Positions 14,008 through 24,737 of a stretch of 64,000 bases of DNA are shown here, piece by piece. The translations under genes and the position numbers were made by a program. Location: assembly GCA_013339765.2 (NCBI GenBank), contig CM023450.1:42810245-42874244 (forward strand). The letters are read 5' to 3'. Numbering within the stretch: position 1 is the first letter of the stretch; every line of letters begins with the position of its first letter. The notes beneath the pieces were generated by a model. That model ran no database searches and was not told the origin of the DNA. It saw nothing but the letters and a program-made list of their open reading frames with translations. The stretch comes from Haemaphysalis longicornis (Eukaryota > Arthropoda > Arachnida > Ixodida > Ixodidae).

Positions 14008-14171
14008 GAGTTTAGGAGCAAAAAAAAAAAAACTGCTGCAGTTTTAATTTTCTGGTGCGACGTTCTTAATATTTTTTTTAACCTGATCCGAGATAAGGAG
14101 TACGAGATTAAATATATTTATTGAGCAAACTTGCAATATGAACTTGTTGTTATTTTTGTATCTGAATATTC

Positions 14172-14200
14172 ACAAGGGTTACGTGTTAAGTAACCCTTGT
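14172..14200. repeat. Perfect 11-bp hairpin
   Basis: acaagggttac at 14172-14182 is exactly complementary to 14190-14200, with a 7-nt loop. It is not followed by a T-run on either strand, so it does not look like a terminator. Confidence 0.7.
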
Positions 14201-14712
14201 AATTTTACGTCTCAAGTCAAACCTCATTGGTCTTAAGTGTTTTCTTCGCGTTTATCTTGTTTAACCTGAAATGACACATTTTTTATCGAGTTTTTAGCAG
14301 TGTGCTTTGGTTTTAAACGAGTAAGAAACTCTCGTCTTGCCAGAATCATATGTTCCTAGGAGTTGAGGGATTGAGTCATAAAGCCTGCGTAGCTTTATCG
14401 AGCATGCCACAGTCTGAAAGAAACGATGAGAAAATTGATGATCCAGTTTTCTGTTAGTTGAGCGCGAGAAGTGTTGTCCTGCTTTCCTTCCCGAAATTAC
14501 AGAAACCTTACTGTGTCTCAGAGTTCAATTTTGAGTCGTACATGATGCTGTAGATGCTGCTTTTTTTTTGAGGCAACAACCAAGGGAAGCACTGGGGCCC
14601 CGGTCACGTCCTGGACGATCGGCTGAGCAGCACAGTTCTAGAGTGGTGGATGTAAATGGCTGTAAGCGCACATCCATCCATCATTACCACCGCAACCTTC
14701 TTCCTCCTCTTC

Positions 14713-14713
<1 letters not shown>

Positions 14714-14780
<67 letters not shown>
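14714..14780. repeat. AAT trinucleotide microsatellite, about 22 units
   Basis: Uninterrupted AAT/ATT repeat. It creates artificial poly-Asn and poly-Ile frames that should not be read as genes. Confidence 0.95.
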
Positions 14781-14957
14781 CACCGTTGTTGTCGTCATCA
14801 GATTAATCGTATTTGTTCTATTTTTTATTTTGGACGTTCAGCTGGCATAGCATTAGACGTGTTCGCTCGGGTTGCATCACCCATCTTATTAAGGATTGTT
14901 CTCCCTCTGTCTGGCTTCCTACAAGACCTTCGTCGTCCGTATATCTGTATAGTTTAA

Positions 14958-16141
14958 AGGGGCACTGTCACAAAAATTTTGCATCTTGTTTTTTTTTTTT
15001 TTTGCTGCGATAAGTAGCTAGCGGCCTACTTATCACCTGTAGAAACCTCATTTGCTTCAGCATGCGACGGTGTTTAATTAGAGGCATTTTCAATGCGGCC
15101 AGTCGCAGTTTCGGTTTCACCGGTTGCCGCGAACCGATGGATTTTGTGTGAACAAAGCTGACCACGTGACCGTCGGAGGGATATCACAGAGCAGAGCTGT
15201 CGTAGCACTGTCGAATCCGCATCGCCGGCAGTTTCTGCGAATGCCCCGACGTACTGATCTCGTGAGCCGCTTAATTAAAAAGCGACCATGGACGTGACGC
15301 AGGCGCTGCAAGTGCAAATGCTACCGCGGCTAAACAACGACGCGCGACGCTCGAGACAGCGGGTGGCAAGACGCGCGCTGGGAGCAGCCGGCCGGTCGGC
15401 GTACAGGTCCGCCTACAGATGTGTTCGGCTTAGCACTGAGGCAGATATTCGATTGCCGCTCCCGTAAGCGGTGCAGATGACAATTTTTAATGCAACCCCG
15501 CCATCGCATCATTAACCCTTTTCTCATATAAGCTGCCATGGTTGGGACTTTGGTACAATTTCGTGCAGCGGTAACAAGCTATCACTCGAGCTACCTGCGC
15601 CGGCCTGGGCCACTTCGCGGCCGTGGCCGCCGCCTGCACAGCGACCGTGCGGCTCGCTCAGTGGGCTTTTCGTGTCTCCGGCGCGTTTTCGCATCCAATG
15701 GTAATAAACAGTAATAGAAACAGAGTGCCTAGAATCGCTGTAGAACTTTGGTCGCGGCCAGCTGCCCGATGAGCTGACGAAATCACGGCGCCTCCGCCGC
15801 CAACGATCGGGTTGTTCGTTCTCGAGAGCAGAAGCTCCGCCCTCTGGCCCTCCGATTGGAGCGGCGAGCCGGGCGAGCCGGCAAAAAGCGCCGGCAGTGC
15901 GGAAGCGGCAAACACAAACTCGTGACGTGTTTGGATGTTGTTTATTTACAAAATATCCGCGGGATGTCGATTGCGCGAGGTCCTCTGCTGGCTGCTCGGT
16001 TGCGTTTCGCACACTTTAAAATTGATTTTAAATATGTTCTACGCTGTATACGCCACTGATATTTGGCAGATGATGTATATGTGTTCACACCAATCTATCT
16101 CCGAAGTTATCTCGCCTTCAAAATGTTGTGTCAGTACCCCT
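14958..16141. mobile_element. Non-autonomous DNA transposon with TTAA target duplication (Kolobok/T2-like)
   Basis: TTAA sits at both ends (14954-14957 and 16142-16145). Just inside are inverted ends, AGGGGCACTGTCACAA on the left and AGGGGTACTGACACAA on the right when read inward. With the target site each end reads TTAAAGGGG, which fits the TTAAAGGRR terminus of T2-type Kolobok MITEs. piggyBac elements also duplicate TTAA, so they remain an alternative. The body (about 1.18 kb) is GC-richer than its surroundings. Its longest minus frame (15524-16012) has no transposase motif that I recognise, so I treat the element as non-autonomous. Confidence 0.65.
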
Positions 16142-16693
16142 TTAAGCTATTAAGGCCCGATGGCCAGAAATAAACGCATATCGGGCCACAGGAGGGTCAT
16201 ACTCTCGGGGCAATGTGTTTCAATTCTTTTTTAACTATGTTGATCGTGATATGTGTAACCGCAATGGAGAGCTTTACATGGCGGTCAACCTCTCCTTTCT
16301 TTTCAAGTGTGGAAAAGAAAAAAGTTTGCTATTAGGCCAACTGCTTGTCACCTAGCTATGTAGATTGCGGATTGCCGCCACGGCATAATTGCTATGGTGG
16401 TGGCAAAAGTCTGCGAGAAATTGTAGCCGGTTCCGCTACCGCGATTAACAGCTGCATTAAGCGATGCCACGAGTAACGCGGCGAAGGGGGCACGTAAACA
16501 TTGTTTTTGGTAGGGGAGGTTACTACATTTTCAGTGGAGGTTTATTTTTAGGATGTGCAAAATGGCTAGTTTCCATTTTTTTTGCACATCGCTTAAAAGA
16601 CACCCACACACAAAAAAATTCCCAGTGTTGCGTAAAATGCGGTAAACCCGAATGTTGGGTTTGGAGGTCCCAAACGGTAATCCCAAAATATTA

Positions 16694-16874
16694 GGCAGTT
16701 TAGCATATCGTTACCGTGTTTACGTTACCGTTTACCGTGTTTGCGGGAGTCGACTGCGCAGCGCGAGAGTTACCGCGAACGGTAACTTACCGGCACAGGC
16801 TTCACCTTCGCCAGCGGCTTCCGGTAACACGGTAAACGGTAACGCAAACACGGTAACGATATGCTAAAACTGCC
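16694..16874. mobile_element. 181-bp MITE with ~50-bp terminal inverted repeats, TA-flanked
   Basis: The left end GGCAGTTTAGCATATCG and the right end (inward GGCAGTTTTAGCATATCG) continue as near-identical arms of about 50 bp containing repeated TTACCG and GTTACCG steps. TA flanks both ends (16692-16693 and 16875-16876), as expected of a TA target duplication. The centre (about 80 bp) is GC-rich and noncoding. Superfamily unassigned; the TA duplication favours the Tc1/mariner group. Confidence 0.8.
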
Positions 16875-16876
16875 TA

Positions 16877-18404
16877 TATATTCTCAACCTTGCGATTTCT
16901 TTCTTCCTGACATTGTTCTTTTTTTGCGGAGGGCACGGGTATTACACTAATTCATAGAAGTCTTATTAGACCCTGCTTTCACGCACCAATAACGGTTGAT
17001 CCCTTCGGTTACTCTTTCAAGAGTTGCCTATAAGAAAACTATGGAAAGAAGAAATATTTTTAACGAAGTCGCTGATTTTTTTCTTTACATGGCCTAATGA
17101 GTCCGGTCGTAAAGAAGTACGCAAATCAGGCCGCCTTAAAGTACACATTAGTTCTGTTCACGGGAGATGTGCACAGAAAAGGTTGATATTTCTTAAAAAT
17201 TGCTTACAGCCCTAAACTCACGCAAAAGCAACGCAAAAGAAAAGAATGAAAAACGGCCAGGTACATTGTAGCGTACTCACAAGGAATATTTCCACCATCA
17301 AGCAGTTACTGCCATACTCAGCCTTGATCGTCTCTGCCATTAGAGCTTTATCTAGCGCAAGTAAAAGCTTGCTCGCCTGCGTTCCAAGATAAGCCTTATG
17401 AGGCTTTCAGCCGACGTCTTGTAGTTCTGCTTTCTTGTCTTAGATAGTGCATTCCTTTCTCTTCGCAAAGGATTACGGTATAAGCGACTACCGCAGCAAA
17501 ACAGATGTTACATTTTTTTTTCATCTTTCATGATGGCCAACATCCTCCCCATCTCCTTTTCGCCCCTCTAAAGGCGTGTATCGCGAATTCGATTTATTAG
17601 CCCTTCTTCCCACTTTCCAAGCGGTGTAGCGCCCGGTCAGTCACTAAAAGATCGGGGCAGTATCCGACGTTGCTCAACACAGTGTACGTTTCGTACACAT
17701 TTGCGCTGTACCAGTCTACTTGATGGCTGCACCCAAGTCGCCATCAGCTCCAACAAACAGTTAGTTGACTTGTTTAAACTCTGTAACTGCAGGCGTGACC
17801 GAGTGCAGGGACGATGTGGCATTCGTTGCTGACGTAGAAATTGGCCCGTGCTCGTAGCTGAGTCCCCGTAGTCACTACCAATGACGATGCCACCGGTATC
17901 CAGCGTTGCAGAGCGACATCACGACTATGGTGACTACAGATGAAAGCTTAGCAGATAGCATAGATGCGTGGAAGCAGTGCCAGTGGTGAGTTACTTATCG
18001 ACCGCAAAGGCGTTCCTACTATTACTCCATGTTCTATAGAGGCGAAGATCATTTGCTGTTTCTTAAATCGTCTTTTTAATAACATAGTCACCATGTTTAA
18101 ATCGAGTATACGTATTCTCATCTCCCGGTCAGTTTACCGGCGAGCAAAAAATTAGCGCCGTCGTTATGATTTGTGCAGTGTGGTCTGAGCTCGGGGTGCG
18201 AGGTGTTGTTTGACATGTTGTAGTGTTGAACAACGAAGATCGCATCACCCTTCCTTCGAACCGCCATCGCACCGTACTTTTGATCGCAATTTCTGCTCTT
18301 GTGCACACGTTTGTCGAAGCTTCACAGATATAACGATAACCCGCTCGTTTTAACAGCAGAGCTGTTGAAGCCTTCAGTTCCACCGTGGAGCGTTACCAGA
18401 AATC
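16877..18404. other. No gene recognised
   Basis: Short overlapping frames only; no motif or repeat recognised. Confidence 0.55.
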
Positions 18405-18790
18405 TGCCATCATCGGCGAAGTGGAGGCGGTGAAAATAGCTGGCCCAGAAGGGTGAGAGAATGCGGAGACGAAACAAAGAGCCCACGAGCAGGAATTGGA
18501 ACTGCGCGCTTCAAGAAAAAAATGGAGGTTAGCGAGGCCCTGGGAATAGAACCCGGGATCTTTATGCCGTGAAAGCGGCAACCTGATCCCTGGGTCACCC
18601 CAAAGGCTTGAGGGGTAGGCTTATAGCAGCAGCGGGGAAGCATAACATTGCACCCAACTGAAAAAAAAAAAATGCTGTGTTCGAACGCATTGCGCAATAC
18701 CTACATGGAGAAAAAGTCAGATAGGAAATTTCCCAAGCATTAGAGCCTAATGGGTTAATTTTGAAGCAAAAAAAAAATAAATAAAAATCA
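18405..18790 (-). mobile_element. Composite SINE-like repeat with tRNA-Glu-like core, copy 1
   Basis: This segment aligns end to end with 45455-45820, in the same orientation. On the minus strand a tRNA-like core lies at about 18536-18602: a ggttg start, an anticodon-loop-like CTTTCAC and a B-box-like GGGTTCTATTCC. The similarity to tRNA-Glu(UUC) is clear although the fold is imperfect. Unusually, about 180 bp of conserved sequence, including an A-run of about 12 on the plus strand, precedes the core in the sense of transcription. The tRNA part is therefore internal, not at the 5' end. The strand given is that of the tRNA-like core. Confidence 0.65.
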
Positions 18791-19170
18791 TGCACTTCTC
18801 CGTCTAACGACGACGATAGTTGAACGCGAAGCTTTTGTGTGTGATCGATTCTTTGGTTGTCCAATCTCACAGTGCGAATGTAATACCCACAGCAACTCTC
18901 CGGTGTGCCCTCCGTAGGCCTAACGTTTGGGTTTGGGGTGTACGGCGCGATTCGGCACCTGCCGCTTGGCGTTAAGTGAGAAATATTTCGAGTGGGCGCC
19001 GGTTTGAGGTGTTCAAACCCAAGAAGTGACGTTATTCTTAACCTGCTAAACCTCAAAATGGGAAGTTAGGCGTAATGTCTTGTGGCTAACAGCCTTACGA
19101 CACGCAGAGCAACGTCATTGTTCTCGTGGCGGATTCTTTGGCTGTCGTCTGAGTTTTCCAAAGCGCTTCG
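18791..19170. other. No gene recognised
   Basis: Includes two related short stretches beginning gattctttgg (near 18847 and 19132), perhaps remnants of a repeat. No coding signal. Confidence 0.45.
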
Positions 19171-19250
19171 ACTGTGTCCGAATGTAGAAATCGGATAGAC
19201 GCCGGCTTCATAACGCGAAGGAACCAGGTTTGATTCCGGCCACAAGAAGT
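19171..19250 (+). mobile_element. tRNA-Met-like SINE head, copy 1
   Basis: Contains tcggatagacgccgg, then CTTCATAAC (CAT anticodon position), then a B-box-like GGTTTGATTCC. The same order recurs at 33387-33475 (+) and 20304-20373 (-). tRNA-derived SINEs are established in ixodid ticks (the Ruka family); whether this is that family needs a search. It is not a functional tRNA gene, because the acceptor arms do not pair. Confidence 0.6.
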
Positions 19251-20303
19251 GTCTTTTGTAGCGTGAGGTACACTGGCCGAAGTTGAGCAGTTTCGCGTGG
19301 CTCCTGGAGAGCCGTGCTGCGCATGCGTGAGGAGCAGTGACGTCACACGGCGCACATAACGTTGGTCACGGCCCGGCGTCTTTCACACACCTCACGCGCC
19401 CAGCGTCTTCGCCGACCTCCGTACCGTACGTGGCGGATGATCATGCGAGGGCTGGCCGGGTGTGGAAGCGATGGCTCGTGCGTCGCAGCAACACCGGAGT
19501 GCGCCTGCGGAACCAGCTTAGCTCTGGGGCGATTGGTGACGCTGAGCCGGAGCCGCTTGATAAATATACATGTGTCACATAATGCGTATACCGTGTGTGT
19601 GTTATTGAAGCAGCAGTAAGCATGATAATCAAGCTAATACTAGACAACCAGGAAAGCTAAGAATAACCAGCTGAACGTAATCGCACGCTACGTATATCCT
19701 GGCATAGCCGAGCTAAGTCACTGCTAAGTTTTTCTTTCACTTCCCCCCGATCAATCATCATCATCGCCAGAGAAAGTTGTCTTTCTTTCAGGGCGTATTG
19801 GCGTACAACGGCATTAGTGAGGACACTAAAGCTTCGCGTTAGTAAACCTAACAACGGATTTAGTCGTCCATAGCGTGCAAAAGCCCTTCCATCTCGCCTT
19901 TCCAGGCCACATTATTACGGGACGGGAAGGCAACGAACATGTTACGTGGCGCAGGACAGGAAACATGAGAAACGGAAGATATATTTTACAATATTTACAT
20001 TGCTGCTATCACAGAGCTCGCACAGGCTTTACGCCAGCCCCTCCCTCGTCGTCGTCGATGGTGGGACATTGGGCATTGTCCACCGGTTCCGTAACATCAC
20101 CCCCCCCCCGCTCAAAGACGACCGCCTGGGTCGAGCTCAGTGGCCCGTCAAAATGCACACATGGGTTCGTGAGGTTGGAAATAAATATACTAAAAAACAA
20201 AACAAAGGAGCGGCAACCTGACCCCCTAAATTTAACACAAAAGAAATCACTTAAAAGGCTGCCGCCGCGTGAAACAAAAAGAGGTGAACCAGGGGGAAAA
20301 ACG

Positions 20304-20373
20304 CTCCCTGTTGTCGGAATCTAACCAGGGTCCCTTGCGTTATGAAACAGGCTTCCATGCGATGGCGCTCATG
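20304..20373 (-). mobile_element. tRNA-Met-like SINE head, copy 2
   Basis: On the minus strand: tggaagcctgTTTCATAACG, then ggaccct, then GGTTAGATTCC as a B-box-like element. This is the same arrangement as the plus-strand copies at 19171-19250 and 33387-33475, with scattered differences. The A-box half is more diverged. Confidence 0.5.
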
Positions 20374-22008
20374 GCGTCATCTCTGGCGTGATATTCTCCT
20401 CGCCAGTTCACGTGCGTTTAAGCTTGAAGTGGGTAGCTCAGGCGCCGAATTTGTGCTACAGACACCGAGTTCGCGAAGCCGGAGGCCGCGGATTCTAGCG
20501 CGTGCTAACGCGGTCCACCTTGGGAGAGATGTTAAAGCTTGTGGAAAAAACCATACGGGCCTGCGAGTGGTGGAGACCTTTGAGTGGCAAGTTAGGAAAT
20601 CCATGTGAGGTGCAACAGCCGGGCCTCCGATAAAGAAAGAGGGGCAGACAGCTCTCCGGGTTCTCCGGCCTTGCACCACTGGTGCAAGCTGCTCCATTTT
20701 TTTCTGGTATAGATCCCTATCAGTGCTAGCGCAATGAAAAGACTCGGAACCTAGCCAAACGCGTGCGGGTGTGGTGAGTTTTAATGTGAAAGCAATAAAT
20801 GGTCCATTGCGCGTAAAAGACGGCATCGGCGTCGGAACCGAGGAAAGGCTACAGCGTGACTTCGAAGCGCTTCATGGCCCCAGATCTGCACACAAGTGAA
20901 GGACCGCACTTCTAAACAGCGCCTTGGCCTGCGCAAAGCCACGCGGAAAACGGAGTGTGCAGATGTGGCTGCGAGGACGGGATTGTAACAAGTTCCCCAG
21001 TCACCCCACCCATGGGCACAACAGTCCCAATGACTTGCAATGCGAATCTGGAAAGAACACTCAGCGGGGTTGGACCTGAATGCGTTCACACTCATAACTC
21101 ACAAAGAAGGCTCAGGTGTTCCTGGAGCTTTCCATTTTTTGACTATGTTCAAGCTTGAGGAATCAGTCTTTTAAAAGTAAAAACTGATAACCTGATTCTG
21201 TGAAAGTAACAACCAGAATGCAACTGTTCTTCTGCCTCTCTGGTTTCTGCTGAGACTGTAAAAGCAAGGATTTCCAGAAGTTTCCCGTATCTCCAGCGTG
21301 CAGCGCTATGCAAATACATCTTATTAATAAACCAGGGGCGATGTTGGAGGCGGCTGTCTAAGTAGTCGCGACGAAGGCGAATTTTATCGATTCTGACGTC
21401 ACGGTTGGCATTTCCCTACTCTCCCCTGAGAAATTCCCACGACTCTTCGCTCCACTCGTGGGCATGACCCTCCTGCTGTGTTTGCGCCCACAACTCGACA
21501 TGGGGGGCGCGTGTACCCGTAGGGCATATCTTAACGCGTAGAGTTAAGAATGGCGGCTGTACAGCGGTCGAAATGGCTCGGAACGTTGCCCGATTGAGGC
21601 GTCTATTTTTATTTACTTATTCGTTTTGGCGTTAAGCTCGATACCAAATCAGCGAAGCTCGTGCGAAGGCCCGCAGGAAAATATCGACTTACTCTTAGAA
21701 GTTCTTACGTCTAGGGATATCAGCCATTTTTATTTTCTGGCCTTTCTCTCGAGGGGGAGCTATTTTTTGCTCTAGACCTCGACTCGGGCGGCAGAGAGTT
21801 GACAAAGGCCGGAAATTAACGGGCCGCTATCTGACGCTCGCGATCACTGCCGATTTATAGTGGTTGTGAGCTTGAGCCACTTCCCCCAATTTTGCAATGC
21901 TGTGCACAAAGTTCTTTTGGCTTCAAGTCACTTTTGTAACTTGTCCTTTGCCCGACATTACCTTCTTTTCTGCTTGAAAAATGCTGTGTTTTACAACGCG
22001 CATTTAAA
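20374..22008. other. No gene recognised
   Basis: Minus frames at 20377-20826 and 20781-21095 are open but carry no recognisable domain. The segment near 20770-20810 looks like dispersed-repeat DNA. No further feature supported. Confidence 0.45.
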
Positions 22009-22076
22009 GCGAGTGAGCGAGCCAGTGAGCCAGGCCAGCGAGCCAACAAGCCAGCAAACCAGCGAGCAAGCTCAAC
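22009..22076. repeat. Degenerate AGCGAGCC/AGTGAGCC octamer array
   Basis: About eight imperfect copies of an 8-bp unit (agygagcc, drifting to aaccagcg and agccagca). Read as protein it gives SEPVSQAS-type low complexity, so the frame through it is not a gene. Confidence 0.75.
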
Positions 22077-24656
22077 GCCAGACGGCACTTTGGCTACGGG
22101 CGAGCGCATATTCGCTAAATGTGGACCTCCAATCACCAAGTCCAGAAAAAATGTGCAGTGTAGACCCATAACATCCTTCCTTAAAAAAAGGGGTCCTTAT
22201 AAGCGATATCACCGCCTCATTTATAAAATTTTCTGTCTATTTTGTTGTCAGTCCACCGACGAAGAAATCAGATGCTCAGTATGTGAATTGGCGTGATTGT
22301 GTAGGCGTATTTGTGAGTTTCCGTTATGTGAAAAGAGAAGCGTAGGTCTTCGCCCTTACGCGCATACTCCTATTTTTGACTGTGTTCAGTCATTATTTGC
22401 CCGTTATTAGCTATCTGTATTTCGTGTTCACCATTGAATACGATTACGAGGTCAGAGCTCATTAACAGCCGCGGATTGGCAAACCAATACTCAGTGGTTA
22501 GATTTTCAAATCGCCGAAGTTAAAACTTCACGTGATCAAAATATAATGATGCTATGTAAATAAGACAAAATAAAATACGAAAAGAAGATTCCGAGACAAG
22601 GTTGTATTAATGGAGCTCCGAACAGTGAACGCTAAGTGAATTAACAAATTCCTGTTTATGAAAGTGCGAGCAAATTGATTAACAGGAGAGAGCCGCAGAA
22701 TTGTTCCGAGGGCCTCGATTCAATGTAAGTGGAACGTGATTTAAAAAGGCAAACTAAAAAAGAACATAACGTTTTTCTTTTTTGTTCAGCAAAGTAATTT
22801 CTGGGCGCCATCCTAATTATGTGCAAATAAAGAAGGAACCAAACATGAAAAACGCACAAACCCTAGCCGGTTCTTCACAGATAGCTTCCAACCTATAGGC
22901 GTTTATTCATGGTACATCACATCAAGACCCAATTAAGTACTTGAGAAGCCGTTATAATGGAAAAAGGTGTATTCTTAGTGTTGAGTTCATTATGTCCATG
23001 TCTGCAATGAGGGCTGATTGTTGTGTTGGACATGCCGCCATTTTACAGCCAGAAGTAGCGTACGATGCTTCGCCGGGTTCCTGTTTTTAATCGTTTCAAA
23101 TACAGCCTTGTGCCTTGTTAATAACCCGAATATTGACGCACAGTCTGCGGGTCCAGTGTTAAAAATACCAGACAAGAACCCTCTAAAAATTCGCTCTCCT
23201 TTGTGCGGCAGTAAAATCTACAGGGGTAAAATGCGCCTTAGGTTGAGCTCTCCAACATCACCTGCGAGAAAAACGTCCACACAAAATGCATTCCCTACTT
23301 CCAAAATTTTAAGAAAGAAGTAATAATTGGGAAGTGCCTCCCGGCTAAAAATTGCGCCGTAAATTTCGGCCCTCCCGTTTAGATAATTATAGACGCGCTC
23401 TGAGCAACCTTAAGACCGGCGCAGGATCACACAAAACGGCCTGGTTGTAAAATTGTTTTAGGAGAACTTAGAGGCCACGTATCCCCGCCAGCCCTCGTTT
23501 TTCGTCAAACCGCTTTTAAGCACTTAAGTGCATAAAAATGCTATTGAGTAATAAACAGTGATATTAAAAAGTACATTAGTCTAGCAGCTTTCTAAGCCCC
23601 CTTTCGCTCCCCTTCAGTGAAACTGTTCTTTTGTTCGCTTTCGGGATGAATATCGTACAGGGACGAGATTCTAAAAACAATTGCCTTCTTTCTTAGCGCA
23701 TTGAGGTTGTAAAATTGTCATTAGCTGTACGCGCATTTTTTATTATGATGGCAATCATTTAGGCATTTCAAAAAAGAAAAAAAAGGAGTTAAATTTCGCA
23801 CAGTATTATCCCAACACCCTAGCCACCAAAGCTCGAACCGAGTTTCACTTCTCGCTGGACCTGTGTGAGCACACGCACGAAGTTGTAAATCGCTTCTTCT
23901 GTATTTCTATACTTGTGTCAGGTCCGAGGAATAAGTTAAACATAACTGTTTAAACTTCAGAGTCAGTGTTCGCGCGCAAATCCAAATATAAAATGTAATA
24001 AACATGAATATGTATGGAGTTTAAAGGTTAATGGTAGAACGAGAAAAAAACAATTAGTTTTCTGTTGGCTGAGGCGCTCAACTTAGGCTGAAAAATGATT
24101 AATAATGGTTTAAATTATTCTCCCTCTTAAGGCGGCCGATGGCGTGAATTCAGCGCAAGCCACAGAGTTATTTTTCATCGTTACCAGTCATTTTATTGCT
24201 CGCGAAACATTTGCAATACCTCACTGTTTACTCTACCAAGCGGCCGTTAATTTTGTTACGGAACACTCGCCAGTTCTCATTAATTAAGCGTGCTTGTCAG
24301 TTGAGAGAACAATTCTTTAAACAAAATTTTTGTTTTAGTTTAATTGAGATCTGGAGGCTCCCTTGATGGACCAAAGGTGTTTGTTTGTTTTACGTTTCTT
24401 CTTTGATTGTGCGGGCGTGTTTCAGCTAAGGATGCTCATTAAAACTCCTGAAGAAAAATTTCACCTTGAAGGTATGTTTTGTTTTCATAACATTATGCTG
24501 TTTAGTTAAAATTAAGCTTTCGTGGTTTCGATTTCTAAAAGAGAATGGTGGTATATGTGTTGTGTGTGAAAAAAGCGTACAGGAATTATCTAGACGTGTT
24601 GTACCAACAACTTCTCCCTAACTTTTAAATAAATAAATAAATACATAAAACATATT

Positions 24657-24657
<1 letters not shown>
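22077..24657. other. No gene recognised
   Basis: AT-rich, without long frames or recognised repeats. Confidence 0.55.
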
Positions 24658-24732
<75 letters not shown>

Positions 24733-24737
24733 TGTGT
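24658..24737. repeat. TG microsatellite, about 40 units
   Basis: Nearly pure TG dinucleotide tract; it explains the Thr-His and Cys-Val frames across it. Confidence 0.97.

Noticed and set aside
14568..14957. Frames with poly-Asn or poly-Ile tracts
   Set aside because: Produced by the AAT microsatellite at 14714-14780.
15524..16012. 162-codon minus frame
   Set aside because: Lies wholly inside the TTAA-flanked transposon. Arg/Gly/Ser-rich without transposase motifs; likely a GC-driven chance frame.
20781..21095. 104-codon minus frame with several Cys residues
   Set aside because: Cys spacing fits no zinc-finger family I know, and the neighbourhood resembles dispersed repeat DNA.
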